From Trichoplax adhaerens (lineage: Eukaryota; Placozoa; Uniplacotomia; Trichoplacea; Trichoplacidae), in NCBI RefSeq assembly GCF_000150275.1, contig NW_002060952.1, forward strand, positions 518,482 through 582,481: a DNA stretch of 64,000 nucleotides. The letters run 5' to 3'. Below are positions 13,401-25,000 of this stretch, in pieces. How positions within the stretch are numbered: the first letter of the stretch is position 1; each line of letters starts with the position of its first letter. Made by a program: the position numbers and the translations under genes. The notes under the pieces were generated by a model, which did not search any database, had not been told where the DNA came from, and saw only the letters and a program-made list of their open reading frames with translations.

Positions 13401-15685
13401 AGCACTTGTAATGGGAATTTATTATTATGGTGTTTGAAGTACTTCGGTTATTATGCATAGTAAAATAATATGATTAAAAGAGACTACAAAATTGGATAGC
13501 GTTACAATGGTTCAAGTTACTTACTTAGCAAGATGATATATTTTATGCGTATATTGGCCCTTTCCTAGCTCATCATTCTCGAATGGTTCATTGACCAAAA
13601 TCTCAACGCCTTCACCACCTCCAGTTTCGTTCTTACTCATCATTGCAACAGCGTATAGTTGACCGACTTGGTACTATATTATATCAACAAAGTCGAAGCA
13701 TCTTTAGCGCACTGAAAGTCTGTACCTTTTATTTACAGCTTACAAAATAGTAGCTTGTAAAATTTCGATCGTGCTTTGGCAACCAATATACCGTAGTTCA
13801 GCATAATGACATTGCTAACCTCCGCAAGTGTGTAGTACTAGTACCAATGATAGTGTGGCCGATTCAATACAGTATTATGCGCATTGCTCTCAAATAGAAT
13901 ATTGCAATAATCATCAACAGCGCGATACTACTGTACTTATTCTATGCAATAATTAAGGGAAAAGAATACAATCAACGTCAAGACTGCACCTCTTTATTAC
14001 CTACATATCTAATTAATAACTATAAAGCAGTACAAACTGACGGACATACTACTGATGTATCTATATAGATACATCATTAGTATATGAAATAAAAGCACTT
14101 GCATTACTGTAAGTCTAATGATATCAAAGCTATGAAAAATAGTGCAATCCAATCAATAAATAAAATGTAGATAGAGTAAGTATTACCAGCCTGAAGTCAT
14201 TGGTAGACGCTTACGCAATACAGTCAAGTGAAATCATTGATTCTAATTATCGCAGTGATAGTAAAAATTGTCGAATTGATAACGTCGAGCGAGAGATGTA
14301 AGATTCAAGACAAGTGTACTTTTTGAATAGTCCCATTTCCAAGGTATAAAAGTCAGGAAATAGGGCAAAAATTGCGCCATGAAGAGATAACTAATTTCAC
14401 CAGCGCGATGATCAATACTATACTACAATCAGACGTTAGGTACCAATTCTGAAGTTATTTCATTTTACAATTGCAACTATTTTTGTTCTAGGCGTGTCTA
14501 TTTTGTGTGTATGGGCACAAGTGACAATGATTCTCGTCCTGTATTAAGACTTTCAATTTGAGTAGTCAAACTCAAGCGAATGATATTGATCAATCCACTG
14601 TACTGTATATGAATGTCTGTCATCTTGAACGTTGAATCATGCTTGTATAAATCAGTTGACTCTTGATAGGACCTAAGCGTCGAGTAAAGACGTGTGTGTG
14701 CGTGGAAGAAGCAATAAATGTACCTTGTACACGCGTATTGATGGGTCGTCGCGCTTGTGCTTGTGCAAAGCGCTACTCGTGCCATCACTATGTAGTTACT
14801 TTAGTTTTACTGACGAATCATGCTAGAGTAGTTGGCGTAAATGAGATGTATTTCAAAGTTGCGTCTACTATTGGTGATATCAAGCCTCAAAGACTTGGCT
14901 CAGAGAGTGCATCCTTCAGGCAGTTCAGTGCCATCCGCTACAGTTAGCCAAGAGTGTAGAAGTACCACACCTGCATTCATTTTTGGACTGCAATAATATA
15001 ATAGTATAGGACTGAAAGAGAAAGCAGCTTACCTCTTCTACCGATACAGGCAGAATAATTCGACTAGAAAAAGACAATAATTAAAAGAGATTGATGTTAG
15101 TCCATATCAGAACGCGACAAGAAATTGGACAATACAATATAAAAGAATGACCGGACAAATATCAATGATTTAATCATTGTAATTATCATCGATAATCAAG
15201 GTGCAACAGTTGAGGAAGCACTAGACTATCACCATGTCCAATCCTATCATCACCACTACTCCATTACAAATTGAATCACTTATCTTTGTTGATCGATTGT
15301 AATTAATGGGTCATTTATCATCAAAATAGATAGGTGATGAATGGTAGAAACTTGGAAAATTTTCAGTCAATGCTGGTCTACTATTTACTACAGTACGCCC
15401 TCCGATTGGAATCATCCTTCTTGAAAACAACTGCATGTACTACAGTCTTATACTGTACTGTAGTGTCTGCATAGGATGGTAAGATAGCGTATTGTATACT
15501 GTACAGTGTGTATGATTGAGAACAACACGAGGGTACATTGAACCGAGTTAAAGTGGCAATAAATATGTTCCTACTTGACATGGTTTTATACTTTTCTAGC
15601 CAATAGGTTAGTATTTTATCCTTGGCGTTCTATCATTGATTGTATACAGTAAGGCTAATACTTACAACTCCCTTAACATGACCAT
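10485..15685 (-). CDS. Class I phosphatidylinositol transfer protein (PITP alpha/beta-like)
   Basis: A soluble protein that exchanges phosphatidylinositol and phosphatidylcholine between membranes. Ten exons: 15666-15685 (ATG), 15033-15063, 13525-13673, 11744-11835, 11405-11482, 11170-11244, 11002-11079, 10825-10920, 10624-10746 and 10485-10526 (TAA). They encode about 260 residues; human PITPNA has 270. Diagnostic blocks include [100 protein letters not shown] and [20 protein letters not shown]. The C terminus is short and basic, as in class I PITPs. One join does not keep phase: exon 11744-11835 to 11405-11482 is off by one base, although both sides are clearly homologous. The first exon codes only seven residues. 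It is divergently paired with GTF2F1. Confidence 0.93.
14053..14076. repeat. 24-bp perfect palindrome in PITP intron 2
   Basis: TGATGTATCTAT is followed immediately by its exact reverse complement ATAGATACATCA. It lies in the intron between the second and third PITP exons. It could form a hairpin in RNA or a cruciform; no function can be assigned. Confidence 0.8.
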
Positions 15686-15776
15686 GTTGATCTCGTTGCA
15701 GGCTAAAAATTGTGTGCGCCGTCAATCAGTGGTATGGAGTCTAGAAAGAATTGGCAATTTACAGCAGCGATTTACT

Positions 15777-16880
15777 GCAGAGTGATTTACTGTACGACCC
15801 GCCACTCTTTAATGTACAGTAGTGTATTGTAGTGTACAGTGTACAGTACAGTGATGAGTGTACAATACTGTGTACTGTAATTGCAGTGTCTTGACAGTGG
15901 ACAGTACTGTACCGGTGGACCATTTGCTTTTGTGCTGAAACAACCAACTATTCATCAGGGTTGATAGGCAAAGTTGGTTGCATCATCGTTGCACCTGGTT
16001 GCACAATGCAAATACTGTAGCGTAGTTACGGTTCAAAGCCAGCAATTTGTAGACGTGTACATTGTACTGTACACTGTACACTCTACTGTGGTCTTCAGTA
16101 CAGTAGAAAAGTTCTTGCAGTGGCTACTGAGATTGCGCGCCACTACAGTATTGCCAGTCTCCAATGGACTGTACAGTACTGTACAATATGTACAGTACAG
16201 TACTGTATGGGCGAGAATTGGGTTGGGCAGTGTCAATTTGATCACAATCCTTTTCACTGTACTGTACTTCACTACAGTGAAAAGAATTGTACAGTACAGT
16301 ACGGTACTGTACTGTACAATGAAGTTTTGTCTTGAGTGACTGAGTCGGAGTGAGTTGTACTGTACAGTACTGTAGTCTCTTTGTTTCGCATTCAGTCACT
16401 TTGCAATCACTTACTTTTCTAGTCAAATCTATAGACGAGGATATTCCTAGGCCTGTCAGAGGTTCGGTTTGTACAGTACTGTATAATGAATGAAAATGGC
16501 CTACACTGTACTCTACTGTACACATTGTGCAATCTCAATCCCATGAGCCTGGTAGGAACGATCAATCCTGCAGTTAAAAAAACCTTCAGTCAGATATCCT
16601 ATACCACATGGACGATACAAAAAGTACAAAGGAAGGCCCTGCTCCGCCAGTACAGTAAATAAATAACTACTCAGTAAACAAGGACTGTACAGTACTGTAC
16701 AGTCCTGTAAAAAGTCTTGTTCAAAAAAGAAATGCCGTAATAATGTACACATTTTTTTCCCACTGGAAGACCAGTCTGAAGTCAGTCAGTCTGTATACTG
16801 TACGCAGTGTACGGTACTGTACCGTGTACAGTACTCTAAAGTACAGTACATCCACTGTACAATAGAGCACTGTACTGTGC
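15777..16880. repeat. TACAGTAC palindrome cluster in the PITP/GTF2F1 divergent region
   Basis: Dense overlapping copies of TACAGTAC and its complement GTACTGTA, often alternating as TACTGTACAG (10-bp period), fill about 1.1 kb. A 26-bp perfect palindrome lies at 16681-16706 (half-site AGGACTGTACAGT). Because the words are self-complementary, long spurious ORFs occur on both strands (15974-16339, 16124-16525 and others). Isolated copies also lie in PITP intron 1 (about 15390-15510) and at 18035-18190 before GTF2F1. Confidence 0.88.
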
Positions 16881-17287
16881 AAAATATCCCTTTCAAAAAT
16901 TCAACATTCCCTCCCAAAAGAATTTCCATTTTGACTTTGCATCTGATTTTGGACAACAAGGATAATCCGGCCCCGATTTGGCCCCACAGTAAATCACTTC
17001 ACAGTCTGAAGTACTAGTACTGTCCCGTTTTCAACATGAATTGCACCGCAAACACGTTGCACTCGTACTGTATATCTTTCAATGTTGGAAAACAAAAACT
17101 ACCTTATTCTATCATACAATTGAGCAAAATGCATAGGATGTCATCCTGTATTGCAGGGACTTGTTTTTACAAGGTCCACCTGTATCCATCCATGGTCAAT
17201 GGTATATACGCGTATATAACAACATATGCAGTACATACTATACCTTCGACAGCAGATAAGACACCGTCATCGACTACTAAAATAACA

Positions 17288-17990
17288 CTCGCTTTTCTTG
17301 TAGTAGTCTACTCCATCACTTCGCTTTACGCTTTGGAAATGAGAGCGCAACACAAGTCATATGCAGACATGCAGTACTTACTATAATAACTCTCGCTTTT
17401 CTTGTAGTAGCGTACTCCATCACTTCGCTGTACGCTTTGGAAATGAGAGCACAAGTCTATTTTTGTTATAATAACTCTCGCTTTTCTTAGTAGTCTACTC
17501 CATCACTTCGCTTTACACTTTGGAAATGAGAGCTCAAACACAAGTCTATTATTGTTATAATAACTCTCGCTTTCTTGTAGTAGTCTACTCCATCACTTCG
17601 CTGTACGCTTTGGAAATGAGAGCACAAGTCTATTTTTGTTATAATAACTCTCGCTTTTCTTGTAGTAGTCTACTCCATCACTTCGCTTTACGCTTTGGAA
17701 ATGAGAGCTCAAACGCAAGTCTATTATTGTTATAATAACTCTCGCTTTTCTTGTAGTAGTCTACTCCATCACTTCGCTTTACGCTTTGGAAATGAGAGCT
17801 CAAACACAAGTCTATTATTGTTATAATAACTCTCGCTTTTCTTGTAGTAGTCTACTCCATCACTTCGCTGTACGCTTTGGAAATGAGAGCACAAGTCTAT
17901 TTTTGTTATAATAACTCTCGCTTTTCTTGTAGTAATCTACTCCATCACTTCGCTTTACGCTATGGAAAATGTAAGCACAAGTCTATTCGT
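17288..17990. repeat. Tandem array of 85-91-bp units, about 8 copies
   Basis: Successive copies start with TCTCGCTTTTCTTGTAGTAG near 17391, 17476, 17565, 17649, 17740, 17831 and 17916, with a first partial copy at 17288. Spacing is 84-91 bp. Two unit types are mixed: a short form with GAGAGCACAAGTC and a longer form with an insert (GAGAGCTCAAACACAAGTC). Every unit contains CTTTGGAAATGAGAGC. ORFs here only read through the repeat. It lies 300-1000 bp upstream of the GTF2F1 start. Confidence 0.9.
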
Positions 17991-17999
17991 GCAGCTCCA

Positions 18000-18195
18000 T
18001 TGCTGTCACAGTTTAGTAGCAGTCAACGTCCACTACAGTGTACAGTACTGTACTCTACAGGACACAGTCCATTCTGCTTGCTCCAAGACTGTACTTGGTG
18101 TACTGTACTGTCCAGGATAACCTGATTGACGTCGCCTGAGTAACCGACTAGATCCTAGACTGTAGTCAGTGTACTGTACTGTAGTGTACTGTCCA
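18000..18195. repeat. Short TACAGTAC-rich segment upstream of GTF2F1
   Basis: Several TACAGTAC/GTACTGTA words lie within 75-240 bp of the GTF2F1 start codon. A CCAGGGATAA-type segment followed by a CCTGATT/CTGATT box appears twice (about 18110-18130 and 18190-18215), so part of this block is a local duplication. Confidence 0.6.
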
Positions 18196-18269
18196 GGGAT
18201 AAACTGATTCAGATTAATCCACGTCGCCTAAGTAACCGACAAGCCATCTCTGCCTACAAGTTTGTCGAC

Positions 18270-21200
18270 ATGGAAAAGAAACTTCAAAGCAATGTTTTCC
18301 CCTTACACTTAAAGAGGTAAAGCTAATGCAATAGACTGAATTGCAAGGTAGAATACGACTGTTGTTGTTGTTCACCAAGTTGGAGATGTTATAGCCATAG
18401 ACTGTTCAATTCTGCTACAATGGTAGTGTGAGGAACGTTGAAGAATCCAGAATCATACATACTGCACTGCTGTCTGCTAATGACATCAAAACATCAAACA
18501 GCATGAGCTAATCATTTCCAGTAATCCATAAAACACACAGTAAATGCAACCAATTGGACATGCTCTATACAGCTAACGCTCAAACTTAGTCGTTTCAATC
18601 AGTATTGAATGTGCCACAAAACTTGTTGGATATACATTGACAAATTATACTGTAGGAATGCTTTTGCCATCATGTAGGATTTTAGAATGAATAACCCTTT
18701 GCAAAGTCCAGCTGTAGGTCAGTAATGTCTTTTCTTTTTGGGTTATGTTGCAAACGTAGACTGGTTGATCAAGAGCACCTTATCATGCAATTTGGCCACC
18801 CAAAACCATCATGGAAGGTTAGTATCAGTTCTAGTTTAAGAATGGATGTTCATCTTTTAAAGCTGTTCTATATAATTCATGGATGACATACTGTATCCTA
18901 AAAGCTCTTCTTGACCTGACCTACTTACTAGTAAAATGGATGATAGCCAACTTATCATTGACACCGTGACTTGCTACTGTATATCATCAACTATGAATTA
19001 AAAATGACAATACAGTAGATCATGATCTCGTCATAATTTACAGTATCGAGTACTAAGCAACAATACAGGTATACGTCAAGTAATTATACATAGGACTTCA
19101 ACTTGAAACAACCTACCAGTGATTTCTTTGCCTATTTGTATGCAAAGAATAAAAATCCATCCTAAATCAACTATTAGTGGCCAATCAGATAACCTGAAGT
19201 GTATCCTAATTCAGCTGATTAAAGCATATGATATCGTCAATATCAATATCTTTAGGAAGGTGATGTCACATTGTACCGACAACAAATTCGATCTAGCCAC
19301 CCAGACACCGAAGAGGTGCCAGAATTTGGTGAAGGTAGCGCATATCGCTATCATCAACGCGAAGAACTTAAACGTAAAAGACGCAGTCGATCTGGAGAGC
19401 AAAATATAAACAAATTACCTTGGTTCCTCGATGTTGGAGACGGTGATAACGCTAAAAAGTAGGCGTACATACAAATTTGTTTGTGGGCAAAACTTTCAAT
19501 CTCAATACTCTGATAGCATACGCATACGTACAATGAATCCAATTATGTCTATACAGGACATGCATACTATTGCACTAATCAGTTAAATGACCATTATGAC
19601 TTCGTAGTATAATACTCACCATTTATTATATCATATAATTAAGTCGTCAGTTCACTTCAACAGATTTAAAGGTTCTCAAGAAGGAGACATTCAAACAAAC
19701 TCGGATTACTATCTGATGACTCAATCATCAAATGGTGCCTTTCAGGTGGCACCGGTAACCAGCTTTATTAAATTTTACTCCATACCTAAACATTATACAC
19801 TCAATATTGATGAAGCAGAAGAACAGATGCAAAGAAAAGAAGTGATCTACGATCATTTTAATTTTATGACTTCCAAGCGTATAAAACAGAGTGAAAATGA
19901 CAAGGAAAGTCCATCTAGTGGAGTTCGTTTGGTGAGAATTTTGCTCTTATGAAGTTAAATACTATACTCATACACGTATCTTTTACAGTAGTCAACATGT
20001 TCATTCACACTTTTACATCATTACTCTATATCGATTAATCCACTTATAACGGTATAATTAGTATTTGTATCTTCACCAAATAATCTGATCTTGCTATACT
20101 GTAACTTTAATTTAGCGTCTAGTAGAAAGAAAAACGAATGAAAAGTCTAGCTCGTCATCTGACTACGAAAGTGAAGGTAAAAATTGAAATCTCCGGCCCA
20201 TAATCAACATGAAATAACATTACTTTCACATCAAATCTTCTCTATTTATTTTTCATTCAAAGTCAAGCTATTACTAGACAGTATTATTTTAACGCTCTTA
20301 TTACAGTTATTACGGTAATTATTATTTTAAATAAAGGGAAATAAATAGATAAATGAATGAGGGAAACTCAGTGTAACATGTCCAATAATTATATGAAACA
20401 GTCATCATACTCATTTGAAACCCAATTCTAAATTATGAAACTCGCAACACTCTTTTCATCAAGATGAAAGTAAAGCGAAAGCGAGAAAGCGTAAACAAGA
20501 CGCCCTTGAAGCTAAGAAACATAAGAGTAAATACGGAAAGATCAAAGTTCGTGGCGATGAAGATGATGCAGAAAGTGAGGTTTCAGATGATGCAGAATCA
20601 GAAGGCTTCGAAGTTGATTATATGAGTGATACTGTGTCATCCAATGAAGAAATACAGCACAAAGAAGGTACATTCGATAGCATTTATTCCTACTATACAA
20701 TAAGAGATAGCCTATCAAATAGAGAATAAGACTAATTTCTACCCACAACAGATAAACCTCAAGAGAATGATGGTATACCAGACGAAATTGGAGGTTCTGA
20801 AAATTCTGTTTACTCTTCTGATGAAAACGACGAAGATCTAACCAAGAGTGGACTCGAAATGAAGAAACTACTAAATCGCAGCGATAATGATAATTCAGAT
20901 TCTGATATACCGGAAGATTTTGACGCAGACGAAGAGTTATCAAAATCAACGGTGTGGGTACAAAACAAAGACAAGAAGAAAATAAGTTCTGAGGAATCTT
21001 CCAGTAGTTCCGAAGAAGAATCAGTTAATAAGTCTACTAAAGCTAAAAAGACCGCTGCAATAGTAGCCAAAGCTAAAAATAATGCCCTAGTGAATTTAGC
21101 AGATCGGGCGGACTTTCCAACTCGAGTAGCTAAAGAGAAAAATAAGCGTTCCTCAGAAAATCAACCGTCAAAGCCTGCTAAAAGGGTTAAAACTGAAGTA

Positions 21201-21440
21201 GGGAATCGAGAGGACAGCAGCAGTATCGCTAGCGAAATAAAAGACTATGTGACACCAGAAGCTGTTGCACGCTATTTAAAGAGAAAACCGATGACTACAT
21301 CCGAATTGATCAAGAAATTTAAGAAATACTTTAAAGATTCCAAAGACAAAAGATCAATTAATTTCATAGCCGAAATTATTCGTAAGTTAAACCCTGAAAG
21401 GAAAGTTTCTGGAGGCGCCACTTACTTTTATTTAAAGTAG
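18270..21440 (+). CDS. GTF2F1: General transcription factor IIF subunit 1 (TFIIF alpha, RAP74)
   Basis: Large subunit of TFIIF, which recruits Pol II to the preinitiation complex and helps start-site choice and elongation in the nucleus. Seven exons join in phase: 18270-18316, 18760-18817, 19256-19458, 19664-19931, 20116-20176, 20464-20667 and 20752-21440 (TAG). They give 509 residues; the human protein has 517. The N-terminal RAP30-dimerisation region shows EFGEGSAYRYHQREELKRK, KFKGSQEGDI, GAFQVAPVTSFIKFY and DEAEEQMQRKEVIYDHFNFM. The middle is acidic and Ser-rich and includes EGFEVDYMSD. The last about 65 residues form the C-terminal winged helix (VTPEAVARYLKRKPMTTSEL, then KLNPERK), which binds the FCP1 phosphatase in other animals. 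Exon 1 (MEKKLQSNVFPLHLKR) is the least certain exon but fits phase and alignment. Confidence 0.94.
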
Positions 21441-22073
21441 TACGTGCACTGGCATGAAACGCGATATACGCGTATTGTAATAATAAAAAATAATAACTAA
21501 ACTGTATGAAACACACTAAAAAATATATTACGAAAATACCCTCAAGGCGATTATTGTAACTTTATTTGCCAAAACGGTAAGTTTACGACATCATTATTTT
21601 TATCATATATGTTGTCTGTCAAATGTGATGGCTTAAGATGTACAGGTTATTACATCGCTTATAAGAACTTCTGTAATCCAACCAAGAAAAATAGGTTATC
21701 TCCTTTAAGATAATAGTATTAATAATTACAATGTATCATTATCAAATATCTTAAGAATGATATTTACAGTTAGTAGCATATAATTATAATTATTGATAAG
21801 CGTTAAATTTTATAAAAGAATATTAAGCATGCTACTTAAATCGAATAGACGGTAGCATACTCAGTTAAATTTTATTATTGTGTTGAATTTACAAAAATAA
21901 AAATTCCTGTATCCAAAAACGTTAACTACCGTTTAGTAATATATATATATATATATGTTCGTATATGTCTATATGATAGGACTTCTATCCAAAATCTTAT
22001 TTTCATACCCTTCCTGTATCACATACACTATAGCAGATACACATTAACTGTTTTAGGATAGCGAGTATTTAAT
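21441..22073. other. Convergent intergenic region GTF2F1/C9orf72
   Basis: About 630 bp of AT-rich sequence with a run of alternating AT near 21939-21956. AATAAAAA-type words near 21480 may serve polyadenylation of GTF2F1. No TACAGTAC cluster and no exon are seen. Confidence 0.6.
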
Positions 22074-25000
22074 TTAAAGATTGCCTCCTCCACTCGGTAA
22101 GTATCCTGTAAGAGATGGTTGCCCAATTAGCCACGAACATAATCCAGGTTTATAATATTCCGATGTGGCCAAGATTACAATCAGATCATTATCATTTCTT
22201 ATGGATAAATAGGTTTTGATGTCGTCAATGCTTAATGCGTTATTCTGCTTTCTAAAAGTCACACAGACAAGATTAGTGAATGGATCAATATTCATTCCAT
22301 CAGCTTACGATCCAATATGCAAGATTCAACTGACCTTTCCGATTCGATAAATTCTATTAAAGCATAAGTTTTAGTATCTACTTTTTGCTTGAAATGTTCG
22401 ATATATTCAGCTCTTATCTGTGTAATGCAAGGCAGTTCCTTCATCTATAACAAACGATGTCTTTATTAGTCAGTTAAGAGCTTATGCCACCTTTTGTATA
22501 ACTGAAATAAACATCATTTAACCTCTTCAAGAAATTCTTCTATTAACAATGCACCCTCTTCGACAAGAGTTAGCATTTGGCTGCAGTAATAAAAATAAGC
22601 ATTGAAATCTGCTCTTTCTCATAATGTCATTAAATTTGCATTTATGAATGGAATCAACTTGGTAAAATTGAAAAAACTTACGGCGATAAAGAAACAGTCA
22701 CTTTATTGTTATTGATCCATAGTGTAGCTAAATCAATTTTTAATATTTCTTGTAGAATGGAGGCATGTTGATCAGGTAAAGCAGTACGGTATACTTCCCA
22801 GTTATGGAGACTAATAATGGTAGTTGGACGATGGCTACGAACGATGTCACTTATAGGTAAGGATTCTAATTCCTAGCAACATTATTATAAACAATATAAT
22901 CAAGTCTCCAATCTATCATAAAGAAATAAGTGCTAAATAGACTATTTCAATTTCTAAATAAAGTATTTTTATTTATCAGTACATACTATAATTTTATCAC
23001 CGAAAGGAAAATCGATCTACTTTAAGTTGCAATAAATACTACATTACCATTAATAACCCTTGCAGATACAAGTCTGGTAGATAAGATTGATTGATACGCT
23101 CGTCATCTTCCAGATTAATCCGAGAACTTTGAAGTTCCTTTTCACTATTAAACATTGCTAACGTTCTTACCATCTAAATCAATCCAAAAATAACAAAATT
23201 TCAGATCACTCCACTTAATAGTAGTACAATATTATATTGATATTGAGGAAGTAACTGTAGCTAGGAAAATATTCCGCTTTTAAAGAGACAAAGGATAGAA
23301 TACTCATCATTGATCGTTTAGTATATTACTTTATTGATTTGCTTCATATCGCTGCCAATGACTATGCTACAACGGCAAGTTTGCAAATGCGATGTTATTG
23401 CCCTGTAATGAATCCAATATTAAGCACAGTTAATATTTTTCAAGAAATACTAACGGCTATCATTCTTTGTTGATTCAGTTTAGAATATGAAATTATTATT
23501 ACATTATTAAAATAACTTTGATCTTAGCTTGAAAACATTGACTAACAAATATGAATCTGTATACAATTAAAATTATCTACAACTAGATTCTCAGATATCG
23601 ATTTAAACGTAAATCAAAATCAATGTTCGGTACCTAATCACGCTATATAGAATTTCTTTAGTTCCTTACTACTCTAAATCACCAAATTTAGCTGATATAT
23701 ATTAATCTAAACTAGTAATACCCATTTAGCTCTGTTCGCTTGGTAGAACCCATCGTAATACGATGAAGTACTCTACTAACAATCAGTTACATAAAATGAA
23801 CTCATTTACATAAGATCGTACTTTATAAATTCTGATTAGAAATTCGTAAAAATATTTCCAAGGTATCTACTAAAGAAATTACAACCTACTTTTCTAAAAG
23901 AGCGATTTCTTCTTTCGTAGTATTTTTAAATATGCTAAATAACCACGTATCAGCAATCTAAAAGCATAAATTTTTATTAGCTTAAATGTATAAACTATAA
24001 TCAAAAAATGATATTACTCTTGATAGTAAATATTAATAAATATTGCACTATAATTTTGTACTGCTACTAAATTTTGCACAGATTTCAGGAAATCGTTATA
24101 GAAATTTCTTTACAAAATATAGAATGCTCATAAATGGCGAAAAAAAAACATGGAGTCATTCTTGGGATTTACAAACGTATAAATTCTAGCCCATGATTAA
24201 TATCAGTACACATTCATCCATATGATAGAATCGCTAATGAATCTGAATGATAATTCATAGATTAATATGATTTTTTAGCCTGCTACACTTAAGCCATCAT
24301 GTTAAGAGAAGAATAACTCATGCTTTCGGAATTAAAATTAGTAGATTGATCACCACCATTAGACTGCTTTAGCTCAGCATGCTAAAGCTTTAGCAACCTT
24401 ATTGAGACTGTTGACTTTTACTGAACTTTACAATATGCGATTCCGCAACGATCGATCAGGACAAAATATTTACTGTACAGTCATATCTATTCTACTATTT
24501 CATTTATTAATAGATCAAGAACGTATTCCTGTAGACGGCTAGTTTTTAATGAATTCGGAAATTATGGGCTTCTAGTAGATCGCATACCTAGATTCTCAAA
24601 GTAAAAGTATAACTACGTCTCAATGAGCACTTAAAAACATTGGGCTGCTATATATATAGTTTCAATACATAGTTCTATTTCATACCCTTGCGGGATAGCC
24701 AAAGATTGGTCAATTTTTTTAATAGTTTACACAATCTCTAATTAGTCAGATAAGTATACTATTTACCTCGAGTGTACCGGATAGTTTCCCGCGAACTATT
24801 GCAGTAATATGTATTAAGAATGCCTTTAAATCATTAAAGATCTTTTCAATTGCAGTTTGATAATTCTATATAATTTTAAAACAAATTTAAAAATATATTA
24901 ATGATGTATAAGGCCACAATTCTTATAAGCATAAAAAGTCTGCATGTCTACAATTAAATGATCATCGCTACTTCAAGCAACTCTTTACTTGCAGCCAGCT

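Noticed and set aside
15974-16525. Long overlapping ORFs on both strands rich in Tyr, Cys, Thr and Val (VQYCTVQYST-like)
   Set aside because: They are translations of the self-complementary TACAGTAC array; all frames are open because the repeat lacks stops.
17520-18125. ORFs containing repeated YSITSLYALEMRAQ
   Set aside because: They read the 85/91-bp tandem array; unit changes break the frame and no protein family matches.
20542-21070. Minus-strand ORFs of 135 and 86 residues
   Set aside because: Shadows of the acidic/Ser-rich exons of GTF2F1.
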